From NCBI GenBank assembly GCA_046590205.1, contig JBKJTT010000067.1, positions 1 through 8,952 of the forward strand: a stretch of 8,952 bases of DNA, read 5' to 3'. Source of the DNA: DATDEW01 sp046590205 (lineage in GTDB: Bacteria > Bacteroidota > Ignavibacteria > Palsa-1295). Shown here in pieces: positions 1-7,841 of this stretch. Each line of letters starts with the position of its first letter. Within the stretch, counting starts at the first letter, position 1. A model generated the notes under the pieces. It was not told where the DNA came from and did not search any database. It saw only the letters and a list, made by a program, of their open reading frames with translations. Position numbers and translations under genes: made by a program.

Positions 1-492
1 ATAACGCTTTGTGATCTTCCCATTGTATGACCGCTTGTAATTCTTCTGCATTACCTCTTTATAGAGCTTTTCAGACTTCATAAGGGCAAAGAGAACCTTC
101 TGTTCTCTCCTAAACGACTTTGATTCATTTTGTTCGCTGTAGCAAGCATGTTTATACGCCTTCCGGTGGAGAAAGTACCTACCAATGCCATAGAGGTTTC
201 TACATAGTAAACCAGTTACCGGACATTCAAAGTACCATATTACTCCACTACCTAAGTTACTTTCTACGGACCGGAGTTTTATAGAGTATTCTACAGGTTC
301 ACCATTGCAAACATATTTCAAGTGGATCGTTTTCGAGTGTCCGGTAATCTCCGAAGTGACACCGATAGAAGCAGCATGTTTACCGCTATCTACATAATTC
401 CAACAGACAGAACTACTCATAGAGTGATCAAGCATACCGATCTTTTTCAGATAGGATAGCTGTAGGGTTGTGCATTTGTCAAAGTATTGCAT
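1..492 (-). CDS. Uncharacterised protein with CPVTG...CR.LY...FLHR signature (C-terminus off the left edge)
   Basis: An open frame runs without a stop from an ATG at 490-492 to the window edge, giving 164 residues with the C-terminus missing. An in-frame stop four codons upstream (502-504) makes this ATG the only start, and no clear Shine-Dalgarno precedes it. The N-terminal part has alternating beta-like segments (ASIGVTSEI, TIHLKYVC, EYSIKLRSVES). A conserved-looking core follows: WYFECPVTGLLCRNLY at residues 86-101, then GRYFLHRKAYKHACYSEQ at 104-121, then a basic Lys/Arg-rich tail. This layout recalls a widespread uncharacterised bacterial family with a CPxCGRR...LYLP...F.CR.C zinc-ribbon-like core. 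Here only C90 and C97 remain of the usual four cysteines, and the second pair is replaced by H109-R110-K-A. The resemblance is from memory, not a search. The function is unknown. The regulator at 865-1116 lies upstream on the same strand, 372 bases away. Confidence 0.72.
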   Translation of the reverse strand, partial: MQYFDKCTTLQLSYLKKIGMLDHSMSSSVCWNYVDSGKHAASIGVTSEITGHSKTIHLKYVCNGEPVEYSIKLRSVESNLGSGVIWYFECPVTGLLCRNLYGIGRYFLHRKAYKHACYSEQNESKSFRREQKVLFALMKSEKLYKEVMQKNYKRSYNGKITKRY

Positions 493-622
493 ATAAACTG
501 ACTAAATCTTTAGGGATTGTTCCACTTAATAACGATGATTTTTCCGTTTAAATCCCCACATATCAGTGAGTTACCTATGTTCATCAAAAGTACCGACTTT
601 CATCATTCCAACGGTAATAATG

Positions 623-639
623 GGACATAAAAGGACATA
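623..639. repeat. Tandem GGACATA direct repeat, 10-bp period
   Basis: GGACATA occurs at 623-629 and again at 633-639. The second copy lies within AAAGGAC (630-636), and that heptamer recurs at 674-680. The copies are spaced about one helical turn apart, as expected for a protein-binding site, but the units are short and could be chance in AT-rich DNA. Confidence 0.35.
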
Positions 640-690
640 TAAAGGTATTAAAGTACAATACTTTTACATGTTTAAAGGACTTACGGGGAT

Positions 691-745
691 AAGGTTTGTA
701 CAAAATATGACAAGGTTTGCCCCAATAGTGACAAGAACTGACAAG
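691..745. repeat. Cluster of AAGGTTTG (2x) and TGACAAG (3x) direct repeats
   Basis: AAGGTTTG lies at 691-698 and 712-719, 21 bp apart. TGACAAG lies at 708-714, 729-735 and 739-745, with starts 21 and 10 bp apart. All spacings are near-integral helical turns, so the copies would sit on the same face of the DNA. The cluster lies 200-255 bases upstream of the start of the gene at 1-492. It could be a regulator site or arm-type recombinase sites. No recombinase gene is visible, so the role is open. Confidence 0.4.
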
Positions 746-864
746 CTCCGACTACGAAACAACAGGTTACTGCCATTTTAGTATGAGAGAATAATGGGTA
801 GTTATGAGTAGGTGTAGGAAAGTACGGTTCGTGTGTATAGGGCTTATCCCTCTTTGTGGAATGG

Positions 865-1116
865 TTATGGGGTGAGCTTCTTTATCTGTTCATCGGAGAA
901 TTGGTAGGCATTCTCTATAAGCAAGATATGGGAAGGTAATTGAAATTGTTTTGCAATCTTAAAGAGATTAGCAACACTGATTGTAGATTCCGCCCGTTCA
1001 ACTTTCCCTATATATGTAAAGTAAAGCCCTGATCTGACAGCCAACTTTTCTTGAGACCAACCTTTTTTGGCGCGAAACCCCCTTATATTGTCCCCAACGA
1101 TACGGTTAATGTTCAT
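865..1116 (-). CDS. XRE/Cro-type helix-turn-helix transcriptional regulator
   Basis: An 83-residue DNA-binding protein. The frame could open at 1152 (95 residues), but I prefer the ATG at 1114-1116. From there the protein begins MNINRIVGDNIRGFR, the usual start of the family, and this leaves the palindrome at 1152-1165 outside the gene. The HTH_3 domain covers about residues 8-62: GDNIRGFRAKKGWSQEKLA (helices 1-2), the recognition-helix region around FTYIGKVERAE (33-43), then ISVANLFKIAKQFQL. The WSQEKLA...YIGKVER pattern is also typical of restriction-modification controller proteins, although no restriction or methylase gene is in view. Small XRE proteins usually bind palindromes next to their own gene as dimers, so autoregulation is likely. 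A near-match -7 box (AATATTTG, minus strand) ends five bases before the chosen ATG, so the message may be nearly leaderless. Family call is strong; targets are inferred. Confidence 0.85.
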   Translation of the reverse strand: MNINRIVGDNIRGFRAKKGWSQEKLAVRSGLYFTYIGKVERAESTISVANLFKIAKQFQLPSHILLIENAYQFSDEQIKKLTP

Positions 1117-1151
1117 TCGGCAAATATTGGGGGTTATCGGGGAAACGCACA

Positions 1152-1165
1152 TACCATATATGGTA
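1152..1165. promoter_or_regulatory. 14-bp perfect palindrome, candidate operator of the XRE regulator
   Basis: TACCATATATGGTA is a perfect palindrome 36 bases upstream of the preferred regulator start. It ends 19 bases before a forward TAnnTTTG element, so it covers the place where the forward -33 element should be. A dimer bound there could block the rightward promoter and affect the leftward one. The symmetry is directly visible; the operator role is inferred. Confidence 0.5.
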
Positions 1166-1184
1166 CTATCTCGCTTTTTTGTCG

Positions 1185-1192
1185 TATATTTG
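1185..1192 (+). promoter_or_regulatory. Bacteroidota-type -7 promoter element (TAnnTTTG)
   Basis: TATATTTG matches the Bacteroidota sigma-factor -7 consensus TAnnTTTG exactly. The matching TTTG -33 element is not present at the expected 19-21 bp upstream spacing, where the palindrome lies instead. Transcription from here would give a leader of roughly 120 bases before the ATG at 1318. A weaker alternative is TACCTTTTG at 1285-1293, which has one extra base in the spacer and would give a very short leader. Confidence 0.45.
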
Positions 1193-1317
1193 CAGGGAGG
1201 GGGTACGTGTGACTATCTTCGGGTATCGGTGTTATTACCAGTAGGCATTAATTAATACACCATAAGATAATGATACGATCACGCTACCTTTTGCTTGTGT
1301 GGGGTACTTTAAAGAGT

Positions 1318-2910
1318 ATGAAATACATCTTTATCATAGCAATAGTCGCTTTGTTTGCTATTTCCAGTTTCGCCCAATCCCCGGCGGCGGATAAGAACGC
1401 TATTGATCTAAGCGCAAAATTAGATACTCTTGCACGGGGTGGGTCGGGGTCAAACTGGAGCATTGGCATTGGCGGCTCTCTCAACGTTGGCTATAAAAAT
1501 ACCGATAATTGGGAAGATTGTGAAATACTGTATGGAGCATTAAAAAGCTATTCCAAATTACGGTTTGGGGGACCTTTACTATTTGATACGTTATATAATC
1601 GTGTTTTTTTTGAATTTCCCGGTCACTATGGAGACTTTGATGGAGATGGTATAGGAGATATTATTGGGAATAACTGGATTGCCTTCTATAAAGGGAAAAA
1701 AGAATATCCGTACTTTGATTCAACTTATACCACTCGTTTTCGCACCCATACTGACCTTTTCAGCGATCAAAGTATCGGAGCAATTGACTATACTGGTGAT
1801 GGCTATAAAGATTTTTTGATGAATGCCTCTGACTCCAAAAAATCATATATATTTCTGTGGAAAGGAAGTCAAGACTTGGATAAAAAAGGCAAGTATTTCC
1901 CTACCGACTCTTTACCTTTTGAACGCTGGACTCCGGCTAATATAGCAGAATATACGACCGTTGGAAAATTTGGGGAAAAACTAAATCCTTATATAATACT
2001 TAGTCGTGATAATGCACTTTATGTAATTAAGAATACTACCATCTTATCGGGTGACAGTTTGGTACTTATCAATGATACGGTCATGTATAAGAGTATCATT
2101 AGAAAAGTATCTTCACTTGACATCACTGGTGATGGTGTAACAGATTTACTCGTATCAGATGGTTCATACATATATATCTACAAGGGTGGAGATGATTTCG
2201 GTACGTACCCACTGACTCCTGCTACTGCTTTTTATACGATAGCTTCCCCGCGCGTTTTGGATTTAAATAACTTCCATAACTTAGAGAATGATTTTGGCAA
2301 TTCGATGTGGGCAGCCGGAGATATAACGGGTTCGGGTATCCCGTATTTAGCGGTCAATGTGAATATAAGTAGTCAAACGGGTTATTTCCAACCGTACATT
2401 TTTTTCTATGCAGGCGGAAAAGCACTTGATAGTTTGTATGATGCTCATATTACTATCTATAACAGTAAAGGATTAGACTATTTGGATACTTTACATTCTA
2501 TCAATTCATCGGGAAGAACGGTATGCACTATTAGTGATTATAACGATAAAAGTTTCGGGCTTAACGATCTGCTTTTTTTACTTTCTCGTGAGTGTGAAAT
2601 GATACCCCATAAGACGAATCCTGCAATGGTGAAGGTAAATAACCAAAACAATGAGCTATGGGATATGTCGGTTTTTCCATCTCATGCAGATAAATTTACA
2701 AAGTTATTAGTCAACTCGGATCAGACACGCCCTGCTACGGTAGTAGTCTATGATATGCTTGGGGCAGAGATTGCAAGAAGGAAAACGGTTCTTGATCCGG
2801 GACCGAACATAGAATTTTTCACTACAACAGAGTGGACATCAGGAACATACGTTATACGCATTACAACTGATACTCACGTACAAACCCTTAAACTTATTAT
2901 CACCCATTAA
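1318..2910 (+). CDS. Secreted FG-GAP/VCBS-repeat protein with T9SS type-A sorting domain
   Basis: 530 residues from the ATG at 1318. The frame opens at 1270, but the later ATG places a normal signal peptide at the N-terminus (MKYIFIIAIVALFAISSFAQ, cleavage near residue 20). FG-GAP/VCBS repeats with calcium-binding-like loops are visible: DFDGDGIGD (106-114), DYTGDGYKD (157-165) and DITGDGVTD (268-276). Two degenerate copies follow, DITGSGIPY (335-343) and D407-Y-N-D...GLND. These suggest a beta-propeller of the kind used for adhesion or ligand binding. From about residue 450 to the end (SVFPSHADKF...VVVYDMLGAEI...SGTYVIRI) is a T9SS C-terminal sorting domain, so the protein should cross the outer membrane through T9SS and be anchored or released. 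The next gene follows after 18 bases, implying one operon and possibly a shared extracellular task. I see no catalytic motif. Confidence 0.9.
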   Translation: MKYIFIIAIVALFAISSFAQSPAADKNAIDLSAKLDTLARGGSGSNWSIGIGGSLNVGYKNTDNWEDCEILYGALKSYSKLRFGGPLLFDTLYNRVFFEFPGHYGDFDGDGIGDIIGNNWIAFYKGKKEYPYFDSTYTTRFRTHTDLFSDQSIGAIDYTGDGYKDFLMNASDSKKSYIFLWKGSQDLDKKGKYFPTDSLPFERWTPANIAEYTTVGKFGEKLNPYIILSRDNALYVIKNTTILSGDSLVLINDTVMYKSIIRKVSSLDITGDGVTDLLVSDGSYIYIYKGGDDFGTYPLTPATAFYTIASPRVLDLNNFHNLENDFGNSMWAAGDITGSGIPYLAVNVNISSQTGYFQPYIFFYAGGKALDSLYDAHITIYNSKGLDYLDTLHSINSSGRTVCTISDYNDKSFGLNDLLFLLSRECEMIPHKTNPAMVKVNNQNNELWDMSVFPSHADKFTKLLVNSDQTRPATVVVYDMLGAEIARRKTVLDPGPNIEFFTTTEWTSGTYVIRITTDTHVQTLKLIITH

Positions 2911-2917
2911 CTTCAAC

Positions 2918-2923
2918 AGGAGA
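2918..2923 (+). promoter_or_regulatory. Shine-Dalgarno site of the 1615-residue protein gene
   Basis: AGGAGA lies five bases before the ATG at 2929, inside the 18-base gap after the preceding gene. It supports this start and separate translation initiation of the second gene in the operon. The other starts in this window lack such a clear site, as is common in Bacteroidota-like genomes. Confidence 0.7.
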
Positions 2924-2928
2924 TTCCC

Positions 2929-5900
2929 ATGAAAAAAGTATTGCTTTTGATAGCATTTCTACTCTGTTTTTTTACTAATTCCATTGCACAGCAGGACACC
3001 TTACGCGCTGTTGTACCTTATGAGGTGTTCCCAATAGGAGCACTTCGCTATCCTGTTGCTGATACACTCGAAAAAATGTTTGGTATGAATTACAACTGGT
3101 GGGGATTCGGGTATGCCGATACTGCCGTTGCCTTCAACATTCAGACACAAGCAATTAACAACGGCGGATTTACTGTCAATGACCCGTACTCAAGGGATTC
3201 AAACCACATGGCAAGGACAAGCAACAGTTACTACGACTTGCTTGTAAAAGGCGCATATGGTATTGATATACGGGTGTTTGCACCCGGTACGAGTGGGATT
3301 ACAAGCGAGTATGATTATGATTGGGGAGTTAATACTGGAGTCAAACCTTCTTCATCTTCGGTAGAATGGAAGATAGATACATCCGGCTTATCAGTTGGGG
3401 ATTATGTACTTCGGTTGGCAGTAGATGATAGTACTACAACACCTGCGATGGATGCTCCATACACTGACGGTGGTTGGGGGATGGATTACATTGATACAAG
3501 CCATGTTGGTACATGGTCGTATGAGATGGTGTATTTTTTCACCGATCTACAGTTAGAGGATCTTGATTCAAACGAGCCATTGTACTCTATTGAGTATTGG
3601 GCACGCCCAACACTTGGTACTACATCATGGACAGTTCTCGCAAGAGACACCATAACGAGTAAAAAATATAACGACCTATCAGAAGCTATTACACAAGCTC
3701 CGGGACATACTGTTGATGCAGAAAAACTTTCAACATGGGAAGGCGTACCCAAAAATATCCGTTACCGAATTCAAAAGCGCACCTTAGACGTTCGTTCGTA
3801 TTATAGAGACAAAGGTCCGGGTGATTTCGCGTATAATCCTCAAGTTGATGTACGTGTTCGTACCTTCAAAAAAACACCTATGATGTTTCGCTGCTTACGT
3901 ATTCGCGATTGGGTAGGACAGCGTTTACTTACAGGCAGAGCAGATATATACTTAGATTCTGCTATTCAAAATCTAAAGCAATTCCTAAATAATGACCAAA
4001 TAAAATCATGGACAATAGGTAATGAACCAACGTATAAGAACTATCATGCGTGGGGATATATTAACGATCTATTAGTTCATAGAGGTGCTCCCCCGGCAAA
4101 TGTGTTTGTTCTACCACATGATTATGGACAGTTTGCACGTATCGTACGAGACCAAACACAGGATACAGCACACTCACAAGGTATTCACGAGTGGACAATT
4201 TTTACAGGTGTTGGTTTTGTAAGTAGGTATATGCACGAAGGTGTACCTCAAAATGTGATTTTCTGGGGACAGCATCATCCACGTGCTATTCCCTCTGCAA
4301 TGTCCACTGATTCTATAGGGCTTTGGAAACATGGCATAGCTGTCATGGGAGATTATGGTACGTTCACAACACACACACAAGATACAATGCTTGGGTTTGT
4401 TAGGACAGGCAATGAGGAAAACAAATTCGGAGATAATTACCAACAGTTGAAAAACATTTCTGTTGATTGTTACGATCTTGTCCCGTCTCGTCCGATACCA
4501 TATTCTTTAATGGCTCAAACACTCGTAAAACCTGTCCCCATTCCAAAATGGAGAGTAGATTCACTTTTCCTATTATATAAGGACTCTATACTTACTGCAA
4601 TACAGGGGAATGGCAGTATAGTTAATAAGGCAAGGTATGCGGACTCTGTATCATACTATTGGGCAGATAGTATCTACCATGCAACAATAATAAACCCTTA
4701 TATAAACCGATTAAAAGCTATTAATCCCGATACGATTTTTCTGCAAATGGATTCTCTCTACGACTATTTTTTTGAAGACAGAAATCCAACTCCGGCAGAA
4801 CTGTATTGGCAGTTATGGGCAGGTATACTTAGTGGAATGAAAAGCTACGCTCTTAATGTAGGATATACCGATGGACTTGAGCAGTACGGCTTCTTAAAAG
4901 ATTCGGCAGGACATATTATGAAAACGGATCAACTTACAGAATACCGCTATACAACGTATCAGTTGACTACGCCAAGAAAATATGTCCGACAAGATGATTA
5001 CTCCATACACAATGATTCATTGCCCCCACATAGATACGGAAAGAACTTTTATCAGGGTGACAGTGCACATAGAGCATTTATTCCCTTACTTCCGGGATAC
5101 AAACAGTTAAGCTCTAACATACGTAAAGTAATCACGGAAGAACTCGGACCAATTGCACAAAAACTTTCAAAATTGCTATGGAAAGGTAGTGTAAGTTGGC
5201 ATAAGAAGGACTCTATTCCCTTATATCTTTCCCGTTTGCCAGTTGAGGGTGTACTTTCAAAAACTCTTGCAGGTTCAATTGATTCACAATCAAAAACGTA
5301 TGTTCAGTTTGGTATTCATCAGGATGTAACGGATTCCCTTGCAAAGTACCTAACAGTACAAAATCGTCGTTTATGGTGCAATGAAACCAACACTGACTCA
5401 ACAGATTTTCGCAGAGTATCTTTTAAGATAAATACCGATGTGTTCCCGGAAGAGCATCAGGATCATGCGCTTTGGCAAATTACAGACGTTGCTACAAATA
5501 AGGATACAACAATCTATGTTGATTCTTTATATACCCTCATACTCAAACCGGGGCAGGGTCGTTTGTTCCGTATCGCTCCTGCATTTGGTTTGAATCTTGG
5601 TCGTATGTCAGAGAACCTATTTAACAACGGAAGGCATGTTGCACCTGTAGAACCACCACTCGGAGCAGTGGCGGCATACTTAACCACTTACCAAAGAGAT
5701 GGAAATATAGTTGTGAGTTATCCGGTTGAAACACCAACGGGTATTCCATCAAAACGCAATGCAGGAAATCCGGTAGATACCGTCATTGACAACAGTGGGC
5801 AATGTTTTAATCCTGCTATAGCATATAATCAGAAAACGAATGTTGTAGGATTAACCTACAGAAAAGTAATTCCGAATATGGACACTAATAGCTTATTAGA

Positions 5901-7776
5901 TACCACTATTATACTCTATCGTCGTGCAATTGCTCCATTCCCGTCCAAATTCGATACTTGTGATACGGTAGATAGATTCACTGCAAACCGCCCGTATTTT
6001 TCACCCCCTGCAATCATGCCCGTTAATGGTAAAGATACGAATACCAACAAAGATTTTTGGATCGGATACAATCATCCAACTGCTGGCGGTGTACTCACTG
6101 TCGTTAAAAATCACACTATTCTCCCAAAGCAGAATTTCTTTAAAAGTATTGCTGCCCATGTGCAATTTGTCTCACTTGCAACTCATGTCCCCAACGATAC
6201 GGTCCGTATCGCTTTTCAAGAAGGAACCCCTGCATTTTCGGCGATTTATTATGCAGAGGGATGGATCAACAATGGGGTACAGGTTACTGCCCAAGCACAA
6301 ATAAAAGATATTTCAACCGAAAACGGTCTTTGTGTAAATGAACACCCTCAAATAGCAGTTTCCGAAGATAGTACGGTATTAGTAACTTGGGAGTCTGTGA
6401 ACATAAGGTGTATAAAACCCGGATGTGCAAGAAGAGAATTTAAGCACTTAGTCTTCAATAGGACCCGTTCACCATTAACAGGTAGATGGTCTCCTATAAA
6501 CCAATTTACAGCTATTAGGGACACGCTTGATTCAGCATTTACCTCTACTTATCATACATACCCTAATATACAGGCAGGTATGTTCAGAGAGTCAAGCGGA
6601 GCAGATGAATGGCAAGATAGAATGCGACTCATGTGGAATAATGAGAAAACAGGTCAGATTGCAATTTCACGCCATTTTGATCTGTTGCCCGGTAACATCG
6701 TATGGAAGGAATATCAAATGCTTGAACCTTCCCTTGAACCTGCTATGCCCCATGCTTCATTGGGTAAGAGAGTTCTTGAACCAATGCTATATAGGCATAT
6801 ACCCGGTGGTGAAGATGGTTTATTTGATGCTCGAATCACACGGTACGACTTCCCGCTTGTTGGAGTCGAAAACACGCCTCTGACTTGGATACGACTCAAA
6901 TCAAACAGTATTCTTTGCTTTTCATCAAAAAAATTAGATGGAGAGATTGGTCATGTAGCCGTAACACGATTGGATTCAATCCATAAGATTCCGATGAAAG
7001 CACTCCCTGGTACTGATGGTAGTACAAGTTCTGATGCTGTACTTGGATGGGATGACAAACGGTTACGGACCGCAACCTTTCATCTTGAAGAAGGAGACTC
7101 ATTATCTTTCTACAGGCACTTACATATTGGGATGTTTGATGATGGTGAAATATCTGATGCTGCGAGCGAACTCTACGATTCTACTGATTACATTGGCATA
7201 AGAGTTCGTTTGAGAAAAGCATCCAACGACTCAATACTTCTACAAATTGATTCGTGCCGTCTCGGTATGTCATATTTTACCTTTAGTCCGACAAATGCAC
7301 AGCAGGGATGGAGAAGTTTTTCTCCGCCTATTAGTTTCTCTGATAGTGTGTATCTATCAATGGAAGCATTCAGAGCTATTCCTTTCAATGAATGGGATAT
7401 AATTTCGGGTCTGCGTTTCAATGATGATTACTTTGAACCTGCATTGCCGGACTCAAATCCTGCATACAAGCGCACTTCGGATAATCCAAAGCCTTCAAAC
7501 TATGATGGAGATAGCTCAACCATTCGCCTAACCATAAACCCGAATCCTTTTGAGGGTAGTACGAAGGTATTACTTGACACGTATAAGGACATACCTCTTT
7601 CTGTGCAAGTGTATAATGTCTTAGGCGGACTTGTAACTACTCTCTTCAACGGATCAAGTGCCCAAGAACACTATCAGTTTACACTCGATAGCAGAACCAT
7701 TCGTCCGGGCACATACTTCGTTCGTGTTCAGGCAGGGAATGAAGTCGTTACGAGGAAGGTGCAGTTTATGAAGTAA
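2929..7776 (+). CDS. Giant secreted multidomain protein: glycosidase-like TIM barrel, predicted beta-propeller, T9SS sorting domain
   Basis: 1615 residues. A lipid-free signal peptide occupies residues 1-21 (MKKVLLLIAFLLCFFTNSIAQ). Residues 30-60 (GALRYPVADTLEKMFGMN) look like the first strand and helix of a TIM barrel, followed by a long beta-rich insertion to about 330. The barrel resumes with MFRCLRIRDW and SWTIGNEPT, where W361...N365-E366-P367 fits the strand-4 acid/base motif of clan GH-A glycosidases. Then come SVDCYDLVPSRP (511-522), strand-like PIPYSLMAQT (522-531), and NPTPAELYWQLWAGILSGMKSYAL (about 619-642). Barrel-closing and post-barrel segments end in LKPGQGRLFRI (872-882), as in several glycosidase-like surface proteins. 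Residues 915-1320 hold repeated blades (e.g. EHPQIAVSEDSTVLVTWE) of a probable sialidase-like beta-propeller. A beta-rich region follows, then a T9SS type-A sorting domain from about 1533 (NPNPF, VYNVLGG, PGTYFVRV). A role in extracellular polysaccharide binding or cleavage is inferred; substrate and activity are unknown. No obvious strand-7 nucleophile is seen. Confidence 0.9.
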   Translation: MKKVLLLIAFLLCFFTNSIAQQDTLRAVVPYEVFPIGALRYPVADTLEKMFGMNYNWWGFGYADTAVAFNIQTQAINNGGFTVNDPYSRDSNHMARTSNSYYDLLVKGAYGIDIRVFAPGTSGITSEYDYDWGVNTGVKPSSSSVEWKIDTSGLSVGDYVLRLAVDDSTTTPAMDAPYTDGGWGMDYIDTSHVGTWSYEMVYFFTDLQLEDLDSNEPLYSIEYWARPTLGTTSWTVLARDTITSKKYNDLSEAITQAPGHTVDAEKLSTWEGVPKNIRYRIQKRTLDVRSYYRDKGPGDFAYNPQVDVRVRTFKKTPMMFRCLRIRDWVGQRLLTGRADIYLDSAIQNLKQFLNNDQIKSWTIGNEPTYKNYHAWGYINDLLVHRGAPPANVFVLPHDYGQFARIVRDQTQDTAHSQGIHEWTIFTGVGFVSRYMHEGVPQNVIFWGQHHPRAIPSAMSTDSIGLWKHGIAVMGDYGTFTTHTQDTMLGFVRTGNEENKFGDNYQQLKNISVDCYDLVPSRPIPYSLMAQTLVKPVPIPKWRVDSLFLLYKDSILTAIQGNGSIVNKARYADSVSYYWADSIYHATIINPYINRLKAINPDTIFLQMDSLYDYFFEDRNPTPAELYWQLWAGILSGMKSYALNVGYTDGLEQYGFLKDSAGHIMKTDQLTEYRYTTYQLTTPRKYVRQDDYSIHNDSLPPHRYGKNFYQGDSAHRAFIPLLPGYKQLSSNIRKVITEELGPIAQKLSKLLWKGSVSWHKKDSIPLYLSRLPVEGVLSKTLAGSIDSQSKTYVQFGIHQDVTDSLAKYLTVQNRRLWCNETNTDSTDFRRVSFKINTDVFPEEHQDHALWQITDVATNKDTTIYVDSLYTLILKPGQGRLFRIAPAFGLNLGRMSENLFNNGRHVAPVEPPLGAVAAYLTTYQRDGNIVVSYPVETPTGIPSKRNAGNPVDTVIDNSGQCFNPAIAYNQKTNVVGLTYRKVIPNMDTNSLLDTTIILYRRAIAPFPSKFDTCDTVDRFTANRPYFSPPAIMPVNGKDTNTNKDFWIGYNHPTAGGVLTVVKNHTILPKQNFFKSIAAHVQFVSLATHVPNDTVRIAFQEGTPAFSAIYYAEGWINNGVQVTAQAQIKDISTENGLCVNEHPQIAVSEDSTVLVTWESVNIRCIKPGCARREFKHLVFNRTRSPLTGRWSPINQFTAIRDTLDSAFTSTYHTYPNIQAGMFRESSGADEWQDRMRLMWNNEKTGQIAISRHFDLLPGNIVWKEYQMLEPSLEPAMPHASLGKRVLEPMLYRHIPGGEDGLFDARITRYDFPLVGVENTPLTWIRLKSNSILCFSSKKLDGEIGHVAVTRLDSIHKIPMKALPGTDGSTSSDAVLGWDDKRLRTATFHLEEGDSLSFYRHLHIGMFDDGEISDAASELYDSTDYIGIRVRLRKASNDSILLQIDSCRLGMSYFTFSPTNAQQGWRSFSPPISFSDSVYLSMEAFRAIPFNEWDIISGLRFNDDYFEPALPDSNPAYKRTSDNPKPSNYDGDSSTIRLTINPNPFEGSTKVLLDTYKDIPLSVQVYNVLGGLVTTLFNGSSAQEHYQFTLDSRTIRPGTYFVRVQAGNEVVTRKVQFMK

Positions 7777-7799
7777 GTAACATCTAATCTACATTTTAC

Positions 7800-7841
7800 C
7801 TACCCATTGTAGTTTGTTTTGCAATGGGTAGTTTTATTTTT
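7800..7841 (+). terminator. Rho-independent terminator of the secreted-protein operon
   Basis: CTACCCATTG (7800-7809) and CAATGGGTAG (7822-7831) form a perfect 10-bp stem with a 12-base loop. The run TTTTATTTTT follows directly. It starts 23 bases after the stop of the 1615-residue protein. The T-run is only on the plus-strand side, so it ends rightward transcription. Confidence 0.9.

Larger units (their letters stand above)
493..864. other. Gene-free stretch with short direct repeats
   Basis: I see no convincing gene in these 372 bases. The one 71-codon plus-strand frame (566-781) has no homology I recognise and no ribosome site. The stretch is AT-rich and contains two sets of short direct repeats, listed separately. 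On the minus strand it is the leader of the gene at 1-492 and the downstream region of the regulator at 865-1116, so promoter or protein-binding sites are plausible. I see no intrinsic terminator for the regulator; AGGG/CCCT near 840-852 is too weak. Confidence 0.5.

Noticed and set aside
566..781. 71-codon plus-strand frame in the left gene-free stretch
   Set aside because: Composition looks like chance translation of repeat-containing AT-rich DNA. There is no Shine-Dalgarno and no known motif.
838..853. AGGG...CCCT hairpin as a terminator for the XRE gene
   Set aside because: The stem is only four base pairs and no T-run follows on the minus strand.
1117..1152. Upstream ATG extending the XRE regulator by 12 residues
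   Set aside because: The extension (MCVSPITPNICR) is not typical of the family, and its start codon overlaps the palindrome, which is more likely an operator.
1195..1202. GGGAGGGGG run that looks like a strong ribosome site
   Set aside because: No suitable start codon with an open frame follows at the right spacing; the GTG downstream is followed at once by a stop.
1270..1317. Upstream ATG extending the FG-GAP protein by 16 residues
   Set aside because: The extension puts Arg-rich and Trp-containing sequence before a complete, normal signal peptide that begins at 1318.
6026..7201. Several 60-120 codon frames overlapping the giant gene on both strands
   Set aside because: The 1615-residue frame is continuous with recognisable domains to its end; the overlapping frames have no motifs.
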